Below are positions 24,999 to 33,983 of a stretch of DNA of 64,000 nucleotides, one piece after another. Made by a program: the position numbers and the translations under genes. Within the stretch, counting starts at the first letter, position 1, and every line of letters begins with the position of its first letter. Under the pieces are notes generated by a model. It saw only the letters and a program-made list of their open reading frames with translations, was not told the DNA's origin and ran no database searches. The DNA is from JASJBU01 sp039714735 (GTDB lineage: Bacteria > Pseudomonadota > Gammaproteobacteria > Chromatiales > Chromatiaceae), in the NCBI GenBank assembly GCA_039714735.1, contig JBDLIT010000003.1:9954-73953 (forward strand). Reading direction: 5' to 3'.

Positions 24999-26405
24999 CT
25001 AGAGACTATAGTACATGTCGAATTCAACGGGATGGGTGGTCATGCGCAGACGCGTCACCTCCTCCATCTTCAATTCGATATAACCATCGATCAGGTCATC
25101 GGTGAACACGCCACCCTCGGTCAGGAAGGCGCGATCCTCGTTTAGTGCTTCCAGGGCCATATCCAGACTGTGACAGACAGTCGGTATGTTGGCCGCCTCT
25201 TCTGCCGGCAGGTCATAAAGATCCTTATCCATGGCATCGCCGGGATGGATCTTGTTCAGGATGCCGTCCAGGCCGGCCATCATCATGGCAGCGAATGCCA
25301 GGTAGGGGTTCGCGGTCGGATCCGGGAAACGCACCTCGACGCGGCGTCCCTTAGGATTGGAGTCCCATGGGATACGGATCGAGGCAGAACGGTTACGGGC
25401 GGAATAAGCCAGCATCACAGGCGCTTCGAAACCCGGCACCAGTCGCTTATAGGAGTTGGTGGAGGCATTGGTAAAGGCATTCAGGGCACGAGCATGCTTG
25501 ATGATGCCGCCAATATAATAGAGTGCGGTTTCAGACAGGCCACCATACTGGTCACCGGCAAAGATGTTATCGCCACCTTTACCCAGGGACATATGTACAT
25601 GCATACCTGAACCATTATCGCCAACCAGTGGTTTGGGCATGAAGGTGACCGTCTTGCCATAAGCATGACCCACATTCCAGGTACAGTATTTCTGAATCTG
25701 GACCCAGTCGGCGCGTTCTACCAGGGTACTGTAACGGGTACCGATCTCGCACTGACCAGCGGTAGCCACCTCGTGATGGTGCACCTCAACCGGAACACCC
25801 ATCTCTTCCATGGCCAGGCACATGGCGCCACGCAGATCGTGCAGAGAATCGACGGGAGGCACCGGAAAATAACCACCCTTGACGGTCGGACGGTGACCGA
25901 TGTTACCGTCTTCATAGACCCGCTCGGAGTTCCACTCGGCCTCATCAGAATCGATCTTGACCATACAGCCGCTCATGTCGGCGCTCCAACGTACGTCGTC
26001 CAGTACGAAAAATTCCGGCTCCGGACCAAAGTAGGCAGTATCGGCGATACCTGTAGAAGCCAGATAGGCTTCGGCGCGCTTGGCAACGGAGCGGGGATCA
26101 CGCTCGTAACCCTGCATGGTGGAAGGCTCGAGGATATCGCAACGGACAATCAAGGTGTTTTCATCTGAGAATGGATCCATGACCGAGGTATCCGCTTCGG
26201 GCATCAGGATCATGTCGGACTCATTGATGCCTTTCCAGCCAGAAATAGAGGAACCGTCAAACATCTTGCCGTCGTTAAACATACCCTCGCTAACTTCACT
26301 GCTTGGCAATGTCACGTGCTGTTCTTTACCTCGGGTATCGGTGAAGCGCAAATCCACAAACTTCACGTCATTGTCTTTAATCATCTTGAGGGCTTTCGAA
26401 GCCAT
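24999..26405 (-). CDS. glnA: Glutamine synthetase, type I
   Basis: Makes glutamine from glutamate, ammonia and ATP; cytoplasmic dodecamer. 468 residues from ATG 26405 (MASKALKMIKD), selected because GGAG lies 7 bases upstream; Met at 26417 is less likely. Signatures: the beta-grasp FDGSSISGWKGINESDM, PEPEFF, EVATAGQCEIGTRY, the ATP-binding KPLVGDNGSGMHVHMS and NPYLAFAAMMMAGLDGI. The adenylylation tyrosine is in DKDLYDLPAEE, so GlnE control is expected. A sigma-54 promoter and NtrC sites lie upstream and an intrinsic terminator downstream. Confidence 0.98.
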   Translation of the reverse strand: MASKALKMIKDNDVKFVDLRFTDTRGKEQHVTLPSSEVSEGMFNDGKMFDGSSISGWKGINESDMILMPEADTSVMDPFSDENTLIVRCDILEPSTMQGYERDPRSVAKRAEAYLASTGIADTAYFGPEPEFFVLDDVRWSADMSGCMVKIDSDEAEWNSERVYEDGNIGHRPTVKGGYFPVPPVDSLHDLRGAMCLAMEEMGVPVEVHHHEVATAGQCEIGTRYSTLVERADWVQIQKYCTWNVGHAYGKTVTFMPKPLVGDNGSGMHVHMSLGKGGDNIFAGDQYGGLSETALYYIGGIIKHARALNAFTNASTNSYKRLVPGFEAPVMLAYSARNRSASIRIPWDSNPKGRRVEVRFPDPTANPYLAFAAMMMAGLDGILNKIHPGDAMDKDLYDLPAEEAANIPTVCHSLDMALEALNEDRAFLTEGGVFTDDLIDGYIELKMEEVTRLRMTTHPVEFDMYYSL

Positions 26406-26513
26406 GCTTTTCTCCAAATATCAGTAGTTATTTCTTGCTAGAATTTGTCAGTCGTTTGTCCGGGACGATAAAACCGCTGAAAACTATACCAGACAGTCCG
26501 GGTACAGCTAGTC

Positions 26514-26529
26514 AGCATTATTCATGCCA
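26514..26529 (-). promoter_or_regulatory. Sigma-54 promoter of glnA
   Basis: On the minus strand it reads TGGCATGAATAATGCT, against the consensus TGGCACG-N4-TTGCW. The invariant GG and GC are separated by exactly 10 bases. Transcription would start near 26503, leaving a leader of about 98 bases. Two NtrC sites lie 209 and 240 bases upstream. Confidence 0.8.
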
Positions 26530-26704
26530 TGTTCCATTTTTTTAATCCTCCCATTTGAACACACGGTTTTAATTACGCTACTTTGTATGAAAAATACTGA
26601 GTAAATAACGGATTAATTAATGCTGGAATGCCAGGGCGTCCATCAATGTGTTCAAGAAAAATAGTGTGCTTGCGAGGATGAAAAACTCTACAGATCCAGT
26701 TAAT

Positions 26705-26719
26705 GCACCATTATAGTGC
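26705..26719. promoter_or_regulatory. NtrC enhancer site 1 for glnA
   Basis: GCACC-ATTAT-AGTGC is an exact match to GCACY-N5-RGTGC. Its centre is about 209 bases upstream of the predicted sigma-54 start. Confidence 0.8.
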
Positions 26720-26735
26720 GCGCTTTTAACTCATT

Positions 26736-26750
26736 GCACCGACTTTGTGC
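26736..26750. promoter_or_regulatory. NtrC enhancer site 2 for glnA
   Basis: GCACC-GACTT-TGTGC departs from the consensus at one position. Its centre is 31 bp from site 1, about three helical turns, the same spacing as the paired NtrC sites at enteric glnA. It touches the stop codon of the CDF gene. Confidence 0.65.
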
Positions 26751-27901
26751 TAACCGAACCATAGCCGTACCGTTCTGAAGACATCTGATGACTCTATACC
26801 CTTTTGAAAGGTGCTCCTAAGCTCTGCAGCATGAGCATGGGAATCAAAACAACTCATTGGCAGGTATAGGTCTACATCAATTTTTCCGGAGAGATAGTGC
26901 AGAATCAATCTTTGTCTGCTGCCATAACAGGCTGTCTCTCGCCAATGTCCCTCCAGTAATTTCTCCGCTTCATATCTTAACGGTAGATATGCACAGGAAG
27001 GCCCCTTCTCATCATTTTCCGGATCGATATGCACCGTCACATCTGTGAGTAAATCGACTTCATCGATCAGCCTCATCTGCACGACCTCGGATATCCGGTG
27101 TCCCTCAGAAACACTTAGCCAGGAGTCGACCTGAACATGTACATCAGCTGATGCGTGTCCACCCATTTTGCGGGTGCGCAGCATATGCACACTGTTGACC
27201 CCGGATACCGAATTGATGATGGTGCGAATCTCTTTAACCTGCTCCTCTTCAAGTCCGGCGTCCACCAGTTCCTGCATGGCGCCCCAACCAATATTCCAGC
27301 CGATGTGGATGATCATCAAGCCCACCAGCACTGCGGCAATGGCATCCAGGTAAGGCAGACCGGCAATGGTCCCGCCTATACCAACCAGCACCACGATGGA
27401 GGAAATGGAGTCTGTACGATGATGCCAGGCATTCGCCCGTAAAAGTTCGGATTTGATTCTTTTTGCCAGATATTGTGTGTAGTGATAAAGGCCCTCGTTC
27501 GCCAGGATGGAAAAAAGCGCCACGTAGAGCGTATAGGATTGTGGTTGGAGTAGTTTTTCGGGACTGAAGAGTCTCTCACCAGCATCCCACATGATGCCTA
27601 AACCAACCAGGATCAGAAAAGCACCCAGGGCCATGGCGGCCGCGGTTTCAAACCTCCCATGTCCATAAGGATGCGCCTCATCCGGTCCCTCTTTGGCATG
27701 CCGGGCAGCAAATAAAACCAGTGCATCAGACATCAAATCCGAGAGTGAATGCACCCCGTCAGCCAGCAGTGACTGGGATTGTCCGAGCAGACCAAACAAG
27801 GTCTTGACCAAGGCAAGCACCAGATTGACCACTGCGCCAACGATAGCCGCCTGACGCGTCAACCGGTATCTGGTCTCTTGCTTCTCTGTTACATGATCCA
27901 T
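26750..27901 (-). CDS. Cation diffusion facilitator (CDF) metal efflux protein
   Basis: 383 residues, inner membrane, exporting divalent metals (Fe, Zn, Mn or Co) by proton exchange. Transmembrane helices begin at about residue 18. The metal site of helix 2 is DGVHSLSDLMSD, followed by AHPYGHGRFETAAAMALG. The helix 5 partner is AWHHRTDSISS. The cytoplasmic ferredoxin-like domain has VNSVHMLRTRKMGGHASADVHVQVD. A further C-terminal stretch of about 80 residues (from about 305) exceeds the usual 300 residues of FieF. It is 3 bp after the TusA gene and so shares its operon, suggesting a link between metal and sulfur handling. Confidence 0.92.
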   Translation of the reverse strand: MDHVTEKQETRYRLTRQAAIVGAVVNLVLALVKTLFGLLGQSQSLLADGVHSLSDLMSDALVLFAARHAKEGPDEAHPYGHGRFETAAAMALGAFLILVGLGIMWDAGERLFSPEKLLQPQSYTLYVALFSILANEGLYHYTQYLAKRIKSELLRANAWHHRTDSISSIVVLVGIGGTIAGLPYLDAIAAVLVGLMIIHIGWNIGWGAMQELVDAGLEEEQVKEIRTIINSVSGVNSVHMLRTRKMGGHASADVHVQVDSWLSVSEGHRISEVVQMRLIDEVDLLTDVTVHIDPENDEKGPSCAYLPLRYEAEKLLEGHWRETACYGSRQRLILHYLSGKIDVDLYLPMSCFDSHAHAAELRSTFQKGIESSDVFRTVRLWFG

Positions 27902-27904
27902 GAG

Positions 27905-28147
27905 TTACTCCGTTTCACCCACTTCAATAACCACGACATACTCGCCTGCTTCAGAACGAGTCTCGATCACCTTGTGTCCGTTGATCCGGCTCCAGGCAGG
28001 TATATCATTTAAAACACCTGGATCAGTACAAAATGCTTCCAGAATCATGCCCTCTTCGAGTTCCGCCACCCGATTCTGCACCCGTATCACCGGCATTGGA
28101 CAGAGCAGCCGCCGGCAATCGAGTCCAATTCTGCTCAAATGAACCAC
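27905..28147 (-). CDS. TusA-family sulfurtransferase (sulfur-carrier) protein
   Basis: 80 residues. The SirA/TusA signature LDCRRLLCPMPVIRVQ gives the CPxP motif with the persulfide-carrying cysteine at residue 16, near the start of the first helix. The beta-alpha-beta-alpha-beta-beta fold fits (AELEEGMILEAFCTDPGVLNDI, then GEYVVVIEV). Such proteins pass sulfane sulfur to tRNA thiolation enzymes, molybdenum cofactor synthesis or dissimilatory sulfur oxidation. The 13-bp overlap with the PP-loop gene upstream points to that enzyme as the sulfur acceptor, which is inference. Confidence 0.9.
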   Translation of the reverse strand: MVHLSRIGLDCRRLLCPMPVIRVQNRVAELEEGMILEAFCTDPGVLNDIPAWSRINGHKVIETRSEAGEYVVVIEVGETE

Positions 28148-29178
28148 TCCTTTGGTATTTCATGCGGCTTAATCGGCATCACTGTGAGTGTCCGACTCTG
28201 ACCATCCTGTGTGGTGAATTCTATTTCTACCTCCGCACTGTCCCGTCCCTTACTGTAACGGGCCACCAGTCTGGCTGCCAGTTCAATGTCCTCTTCACCC
28301 ACCTCACCATCGATCAGCGCCAGAGGGCCTGGATGGCTGACGGTCTTCAGACTGGGAAACTGCTTTCGATAACCTTGCAAAAAATTGCCTTCACCCTCTT
28401 CGCGGGAAATAATCAGTTTGAAATGTGGCGCTGGACGCAGATGCCTTCCAACCTTGAGCAACATGATGTCATCCATCTCATATTGCTTGCTGCCGCGCGC
28501 TTTCCAAAGATCGGCAAGTTTGACGGCGTATTGTGCATCCGTGAGGAAACAGCAGCCACCGGCAGGCTGGGCATAATCTTCAAATCCATACTGGTTTGCC
28601 AGGGCCATCTGAGGCTTGCGGCTCCGCCCACTGAAATCGAATAGCTTCTCCCGCGCTACCCAGCCTTCCCTTTCCGGGAGGGTTTCCGGAAGATTTTTCG
28701 CGCATAAAGGTCTCAACAGCAGATCCTCAGCGCCCGATTCATCCGCCACCACCGGCATCGTCTCCTTCCTCTGCGACATGGGTCTCTGTCCGATCACTTC
28801 ACCGGTAATGATGAAATCGAAGCCTTTACTCTTGGTCCACTCCAGGGCTTTTCTGACCATAAAGATCTTACAGTCGAGACAGGGATTCAGATTGGCGCCA
28901 TATCCGTGCTTTGGATTGAACACCACATCCTTATACTCCTCCACGATATCTATGATATGCAGCTTGATCCCCAGTTGTTCAGCCACCCATAGTGCATTAT
29001 TTCTTTTAACTTTATGCTGGTCCTTTTTGCGGATTGCATGGGTGTGCCCTTCCACACAAAATCCTGTGTAGAAGTTGATACCCTCCACATGAATCCCCTG
29101 CTCCTGCATCACCTTGGCGGCCAGCAGAGAGTCGAGACCACCGGAGATCAATGCAACCGCCTTACGCTGTTGGTTCAT
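28135..29178 (-). CDS. PP-loop (MnmA/ThiI-like) sulfurtransferase with C-terminal NFACT-R-like domain
   Basis: 347 residues. The N-terminal ATP-pyrophosphatase loop is ALISGGLDSLLAA (residues 9-21). A cysteine pair, NPCLDCK (C100, C103), resembles the catalytic region of MnmA-type enzymes, and AGGCCFLTD (C209, C210) gives another. The C-terminal third (KVGRHLRPAPHFKLIISREE onward) resembles the NFACT-R_2 RNA-binding module, so a tRNA or other RNA substrate is likely. Databases often call this group tRNA methyltransferase, which the sequence does not support. It overlaps the TusA gene by 13 bp. The exact nucleoside product is unknown. Confidence 0.82.
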   Translation of the reverse strand: MNQQRKAVALISGGLDSLLAAKVMQEQGIHVEGINFYTGFCVEGHTHAIRKKDQHKVKRNNALWVAEQLGIKLHIIDIVEEYKDVVFNPKHGYGANLNPCLDCKIFMVRKALEWTKSKGFDFIITGEVIGQRPMSQRKETMPVVADESGAEDLLLRPLCAKNLPETLPEREGWVAREKLFDFSGRSRKPQMALANQYGFEDYAQPAGGCCFLTDAQYAVKLADLWKARGSKQYEMDDIMLLKVGRHLRPAPHFKLIISREEGEGNFLQGYRKQFPSLKTVSHPGPLALIDGEVGEEDIELAARLVARYSKGRDSAEVEIEFTTQDGQSRTLTVMPIKPHEIPKEWFI

Positions 29179-29316
29179 ATTCAGTAGAGTCTGGTCATAA
29201 AAATAACGAAATTATACGGGATCGCTGTCAGACAGACACTCGTCATCAGTTAGCCATGTGATTGATGCACCGTTATAATCAACCGGTTTTACTCTCTTTC
29301 ACCATGGAATCCGTAC

Positions 29317-30258
29317 GTGAACAGCGCTTCTGAAAATAAAAAAATCGATATTTCGACCTTCCAGGGTCTGATTTTCGCTCTCCAATCTTACTGGGCGGAA
29401 CAGGGCTGCGTTATATTACAACCCTATGATATGGAGATGGGCGCAGGAACCTTCCACTCTGCAACATATCTTCGCTCAATTGGACCGGAACCCTGGAGCT
29501 GCGCCTATGTTCAACCCTCCCGGCGTCCTACGGATGGACGTTACGGAGAAAATCCCAACCGACTCCAGCACTACTATCAGTTTCAGGTGATTCTTAAACC
29601 CTCTCCCATGGAGATTCAGGAACTGTATCTCAATTCGCTCAGAGATCTGGGTATAGATCCATTGATTCATGACATTCGTTTTGTCGAGGACAATTGGGAA
29701 TCACCCACCCTAGGCGCCTGGGGGCTTGGCTGGGAGGTCTGGCTGAACGGAATGGAGGTTACGCAATTTACATACTTTCAACAGGTTGGCGGCCTTGATT
29801 GCAGGCCTGTGACGGGTGAAATTACTTATGGTCTGGAACGCATCGCCATGTATCTGCAGAACGTGGAAAGTGTCTATGATCTGGTCTGGACGATAGGTCC
29901 GGACGGCCCTGTCACCTATGGAGACGTCTTCCATCAAAATGAGGTCGAACAATCCACGTACAATTTTGAACAGGCTCATGTTCCTTCTCTTTTCAGCTGG
30001 TTCGACACTTGTGAGAAGGAGAGCCAACGGTTGATCGAATTGGGTCTGCCGTTACCTGCCTATGAGCAGGTTCTCAAGGCTTCCCATACTTTCAACCTGT
30101 TGGATGCCAGGCACGCAATTTCCGTCACCGAAAGACAACGCTTTATTTTGCGAGTTCGGACACTGGCGCGCGCCGTTGCAAAGGCCTATTACGAGAGCCG
30201 TGAAGCCTTGGGCTTTCCCATGCTGAAGAACAGCCAGGAGGCAGCAGTCAATGAATGA
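29317..30258 (+). CDS. glyQ: Glycine--tRNA ligase, alpha subunit
   Basis: Catalytic class IIc subunit of the alpha2-beta2 glycyl-tRNA synthetase. 313 residues, starting at GTG 29317, with GGAA about 8 bases upstream. Signatures: TFQGLIFALQSYWAEQGC, PYDMEMGAGTFHSATYLR, PDGPVTYGDVFHQNEVE and the C-terminal ARHAISVTERQRFILRVR. A TATAAT at 29274-29279 may be its -10 box. The 3' end overlaps glyS by 8 bp, so translation is coupled. Confidence 0.97.
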   Translation: MNSASENKKIDISTFQGLIFALQSYWAEQGCVILQPYDMEMGAGTFHSATYLRSIGPEPWSCAYVQPSRRPTDGRYGENPNRLQHYYQFQVILKPSPMEIQELYLNSLRDLGIDPLIHDIRFVEDNWESPTLGAWGLGWEVWLNGMEVTQFTYFQQVGGLDCRPVTGEITYGLERIAMYLQNVESVYDLVWTIGPDGPVTYGDVFHQNEVEQSTYNFEQAHVPSLFSWFDTCEKESQRLIELGLPLPAYEQVLKASHTFNLLDARHAISVTERQRFILRVRTLARAVAKAYYESREALGFPMLKNSQEAAVNE

Positions 30259-32326
30259 GCAGAAAGACTTGCTGGTCGAGATCGGCACTGAGGAACTGCC
30301 TCCAAAGGCGCTGGTCAACCTGATCGCCGCCTTCACCAAAGGCATTGACCAGCAGCTATCCAAACTGGGTCTGAAGCGGGCTTCGATTCAATCATATGCC
30401 ACACCACGTCGCCTCGCTGTCCAGGTAAAACAGCTCGATTCGGCCCAGCAGGACAAACAGGTTGAAAGAAAAGGTCCTGCTGTCAAAGCCGCCTATGACG
30501 CCGAGGGAAATCCCACCAAGGCAGCGCTGGGCTTTGCCAGATCCTGCAGTGTCGAAGTAGAAAACCTTGAGACCCAGGACACCCCTAAGGGTTCATGGCT
30601 GGTCCACAAACAGTTGGAGAAAGGACGTTCAACCTTTGAGTTGATGCCTGATATCGTCGAAAAATCATTGGCGGGGCTTCCTATACCCAAACGCATGCGC
30701 TGGGGTTCACGCAATGAAGAATTTGTCCGGCCGGTCCATTGGGTGATGCTACTCTTCGGTGACGAAGTGGTTCCAGGTAATATCATGGGTCAGGATGCGG
30801 GCCGTGAGACCAGAGGTCATCGATTTCATCATCCTTCGACAATTGTCATTAACCATCCCAATGATTACGCCAGCACCCTGAAGGATAAAGGCTATGTGAT
30901 TGCAGATTTCAATGAACGTAGACAGCTCATTGATAATCTTGTCAGACAGGAAGCAGAAAAGCTGAATGCCAAGGCTGTCATCGATCAGGAACTGTTAAAT
31001 GAAGTGACTGCTCTGAATGAATGGCCGGTCGCTGTAATTGGCAGCTTTGACGAAAGCTTTCTTGATGTGCCATCCGAATGTCTTATCCAAGCCATGCAAG
31101 GACATCAAAAATATTTTCCCGTAGTGAATGAACAGGGTGATCTGCTGCCCCGGTTTATCACGATCAGCAACATACAGAGTAAAGACATCGATCAGGTTCG
31201 TGCAGGTAATGAACGGGTCATTCGTCCTCGCTTCAGTGATGCAGCCTTCTTTTGGCAGCAGGATCTCAAACAACCCCTGGAACACCATATCGAGAGTCTC
31301 AAGACTCTCAAATTTCAGGATAAACTAGGATCGATGCATGACAAAGCCGGACGCATCGCGTCCCTGGCCGATTCGATTGCCGATCAAACTGGTTTCGATA
31401 AAAACCTTGCGATGCGTGCCGCCTGGCTCTGTAAATGCGATCTGATGACTGAAATGGTGGGTGAATTTGCCAGTTTACAAGGCATCATGGGTCGCTACTA
31501 TGCAATGCATTCCGGTGAAGATCCTCAGGTCATTCAGGCCATGGAAGAGGTGTACATGCCACGGCATGCCGGCGATCAGTTACCACAGTCTGAGTGTGGC
31601 CGCACCATCGCAATTGCTGACAGGCTCGACACACTGGTCGGCATATTTGCAATTGGTCTGAGACCCACAGGCGCAAAAGATCCATATGGACTTCGCCGTG
31701 CAGCACTGGGGGTACTTCGTATCATGATCGAAACACCACTCGATATCGATCTTGGGATGCTCCTTGAACATGCCGCTGATAGCCTCAAAGGTGAAATCAA
31801 TGCTGATGATCAATGTATCGGTGACGTTTTCGACTATATGATGGAGCGTCTCAAGGCCTACTACACAGATCAATCGATCCCTGCTGATTCAGTTGATGCG
31901 GTAATCGCACGTAAACCAACCCGTCCAGCGGATTTCAATCAACGGGTATTAGCCGTAACTGAATTTCGGAAATTGCCCGAAGCGGAAAGCCTGTCAGCCG
32001 CCAATAAAAGGATTCGAAATATTCTGCGTAAGACAGATGAGGTTATTCCTGATCAGTTCAAACAGGATCTTCTTGAGGAAGATGCTGAGAAGGCGCTCGC
32101 AACCTCGTTGTTGGAATTAGGCCCAAAGGTCAATCCATTATTTGAATCTGGACAATACACCCAGGGCATGCAACTTCTTGCCGGGCTACGTGTGACAGTT
32201 GATGATTTTTTTGATCAGGTCATGGTCATGGTGGAGGACACCTCCCTACGCCAAAATAGACTTGCTCTACTGACTCATCTCGAAAATCTTTTCCTTAGTG
32301 TCGCTGATTTTTCAAGACTTCAATAA
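30251..32326 (+). CDS. glyS: Glycine--tRNA ligase, beta subunit
   Basis: tRNA-recognising subunit of bacterial heterotetrameric glycyl-tRNA synthetase. 691 residues, the normal length. It opens with LLVEIGTEELPPKAL, continues with the conserved YATPRRLAVQVKQL and RMRWGSRNEEFVRPVHW, then the HD-like domain (AAWLCKCDLMTEMVGEF, DPYGLRRAALGVLRI) and a C-terminal anticodon-binding domain (RVTVDDFFDQVMVM). It overlaps glyQ. The MazG-like, gmhB and plsC genes follow at short spacing, a common order in gammaproteobacteria. Confidence 0.97.
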   Translation: MNEQKDLLVEIGTEELPPKALVNLIAAFTKGIDQQLSKLGLKRASIQSYATPRRLAVQVKQLDSAQQDKQVERKGPAVKAAYDAEGNPTKAALGFARSCSVEVENLETQDTPKGSWLVHKQLEKGRSTFELMPDIVEKSLAGLPIPKRMRWGSRNEEFVRPVHWVMLLFGDEVVPGNIMGQDAGRETRGHRFHHPSTIVINHPNDYASTLKDKGYVIADFNERRQLIDNLVRQEAEKLNAKAVIDQELLNEVTALNEWPVAVIGSFDESFLDVPSECLIQAMQGHQKYFPVVNEQGDLLPRFITISNIQSKDIDQVRAGNERVIRPRFSDAAFFWQQDLKQPLEHHIESLKTLKFQDKLGSMHDKAGRIASLADSIADQTGFDKNLAMRAAWLCKCDLMTEMVGEFASLQGIMGRYYAMHSGEDPQVIQAMEEVYMPRHAGDQLPQSECGRTIAIADRLDTLVGIFAIGLRPTGAKDPYGLRRAALGVLRIMIETPLDIDLGMLLEHAADSLKGEINADDQCIGDVFDYMMERLKAYYTDQSIPADSVDAVIARKPTRPADFNQRVLAVTEFRKLPEAESLSAANKRIRNILRKTDEVIPDQFKQDLLEEDAEKALATSLLELGPKVNPLFESGQYTQGMQLLAGLRVTVDDFFDQVMVMVEDTSLRQNRLALLTHLENLFLSVADFSRLQ

Positions 32327-32341
32327 TCAGGAATATTAACC

Positions 32342-32677
32342 ATGAACCGTGATTCATATGACGAGATGCTCTCTGCGGTCTCTGCATTTCACGAAAAACA
32401 CCGTTTTAAGGAACGTGGCGGTGAAGAGATGACCTATCGGATATCTCTGATGTCTGAGGAGTTAGGAGAGATTTCTTCCTGTGTAACAAAAGGTAAAAGC
32501 AAACAGGCGCTGGCTGAAGAGGTTGCAGATCTGATGATCCTGGTAATGGGAACCGCTATTGCTCAAGACTTTGATCTCAACGAGGCTTTCTGGGCAAAAA
32601 TGGAAAAGCTTACAAAACGCCAGTCACGGATGGTGAATGGACGTGTTCGGGTATCCGAATTTAGAGACGTAGACTGA
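32342..32677 (+). CDS. MazG-like nucleotide pyrophosphohydrolase-fold protein
   Basis: 111 residues, all-helical. The metal-binding pattern of the MazG/dUTPase superfamily is visible: SEELGEISSCVTKGK (E-E-x-x-E) near residues 38-52, and EEVADLMILVMGTAIA (E-x-x-D) near 59-74. Such proteins hydrolyse nucleoside triphosphates to monophosphate and pyrophosphate; the substrate is unknown here. It is 15 bp after glyS and 17 bp before gmhB, so probably in one operon. Confidence 0.83.
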   Translation: MNRDSYDEMLSAVSAFHEKHRFKERGGEEMTYRISLMSEELGEISSCVTKGKSKQALAEEVADLMILVMGTAIAQDFDLNEAFWAKMEKLTKRQSRMVNGRVRVSEFRDVD

Positions 32678-32694
32678 TTCAATCGTTACTATTC

Positions 32695-33249
32695 ATGAAA
32701 ACCATTATTCTAGATAGGGATGGTGTCATAAACCAGGACTCTGATGACTTTATCAAGTCACCCGATGAGTGGGCGCCTATTCCTGGTAGCTTGGATGCCA
32801 TCGCTCGACTCAATTATGCAGGCTATCTTGTCTATGTTGCTTCAAATCAGTCTGGCATAGGACGCGGCTTATTTGATATTGAGACTCTGAACGCAATCCA
32901 TCTGAAGTTAAACACTGAACTACAGAAGATTGGTGGACGCATCCAGGCCATCCTTTTCTGCCCCCATGCGCCTGACCAAGGATGTGATTGTCGTAAACCA
33001 AAACCTGGTTTGTATGAAGAAGTTGCCAGACGATCACAGGAACCCTTATCCAACGTTCCTGTAATCGGAGATTCATACCGTGATCTGGAAGCTGCATTGG
33101 CTGTAGGCGCCAGACCCATTCTTGTTCTGACTGGCAAGGGTACAGAGACTTTCAATTTACACAAAGATCAATTAACCGGGATCCCCTTTTATCCTAATCT
33201 TTCGATGGCTGTTGAATCTCTCTTGGAGGAGGCCTCTTCAAAGGTATGA
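32695..33249 (+). CDS. gmhB: D-glycero-beta-D-manno-heptose 1,7-bisphosphate 7-phosphatase
   Basis: HAD-superfamily enzyme making heptose 1-phosphate for the lipopolysaccharide inner core. 184 residues. HAD motif I is DRDGVIN (residues 7-13), motif II is ASNQSGIGRG, the zinc site is CPHAPDQGCDCRKPKPGL, and motif IV is VIGDSYRDLEAA. The zinc loop separates it from histidinol phosphatases. Its stop overlaps the plsC start by 4 bp. The order glyQS-gmhB-plsC is widely conserved in proteobacteria. Confidence 0.95.
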   Translation: MKTIILDRDGVINQDSDDFIKSPDEWAPIPGSLDAIARLNYAGYLVYVASNQSGIGRGLFDIETLNAIHLKLNTELQKIGGRIQAILFCPHAPDQGCDCRKPKPGLYEEVARRSQEPLSNVPVIGDSYRDLEAALAVGARPILVLTGKGTETFNLHKDQLTGIPFYPNLSMAVESLLEEASSKV

Positions 33250-33983
33250 CAATACTTGTCAGGTCATTGATATTTTTCTTTTTTTTCATATTCAGCACTA
33301 TCTTGATTGCCAGTGTTGGCAGCCTAATAGGTTGGATTTTGCCTCAAAAGCGACGCTTCATTGTCGATACCATATGGAGCAAAGTTAACCTTTGGGGTCT
33401 TAGGACCATCTGCAGGCTCAACTATCGGGTGGAGGGTCAGGGCAATCTGCCGGATGATAGTTGTATCATCCTTTCAAAACACCAATCCACTTGGGAAACC
33501 ATCGCTCTCATAAGCCTGATTCCTCTGCCTAAGGTTTGGGTGCTTAAACGTGAATTACTCTTTATACCGATTTTTGGTTGGGTGATGTATCTCTTCAAAC
33601 CCATCGCCATCAACCGAAAGTCAGGCAGGAAAGCTGTTTTTCAGATCATAGAACAGGGAACTCAACGCCTGAATTCAGGTTTGTCTGTCATAATCTTTCC
33701 GGAAGGAACTCGCGTTGCCCCAGGAACCCGCAAGCGCTATGGCGTTGGCGGAGCATTGTTAGCAGAGAAATCAGGTTTTCCTGTCGTACCTGTGGCGCAC
33801 AATGCAGGAATCTTCTGGAAGCGTCGTGGCATCATCAAATACCCGGGCACAATAGATGTCAGGATAGGACCCATCATTAAACATAACGGACTCAGTGCTG
33901 CTGAGATCAACAAACAAGTAGAGGACTGGATAGAAAAGACTATGCAAGAACTGCCTTCTGAACGTGTCAGATCTGATAGTTAG
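33246..33983 (+). CDS. plsC: 1-acyl-sn-glycerol-3-phosphate acyltransferase (PlsC family)
   Basis: Inner-membrane enzyme that acylates lysophosphatidic acid to phosphatidic acid. 245 residues. The N-terminal hydrophobic segment is very Phe-rich (RSLIFFFFFIFSTILIASVG). The catalytic block is LSKHQSTWET: H-x4-E rather than the textbook H-x4-D, a variant common in this branch. The acyl-acceptor block is FPEGTRVAPGTRKRYGVGGA, then PVVPVAHNAG. Start overlaps the gmhB stop. It is convergent with gyrB across about 50 bases with no clear terminator. Confidence 0.92.
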   Translation: MTILVRSLIFFFFFIFSTILIASVGSLIGWILPQKRRFIVDTIWSKVNLWGLRTICRLNYRVEGQGNLPDDSCIILSKHQSTWETIALISLIPLPKVWVLKRELLFIPIFGWVMYLFKPIAINRKSGRKAVFQIIEQGTQRLNSGLSVIIFPEGTRVAPGTRKRYGVGGALLAEKSGFPVVPVAHNAGIFWKRRGIIKYPGTIDVRIGPIIKHNGLSAAEINKQVEDWIEKTMQELPSERVRSDS

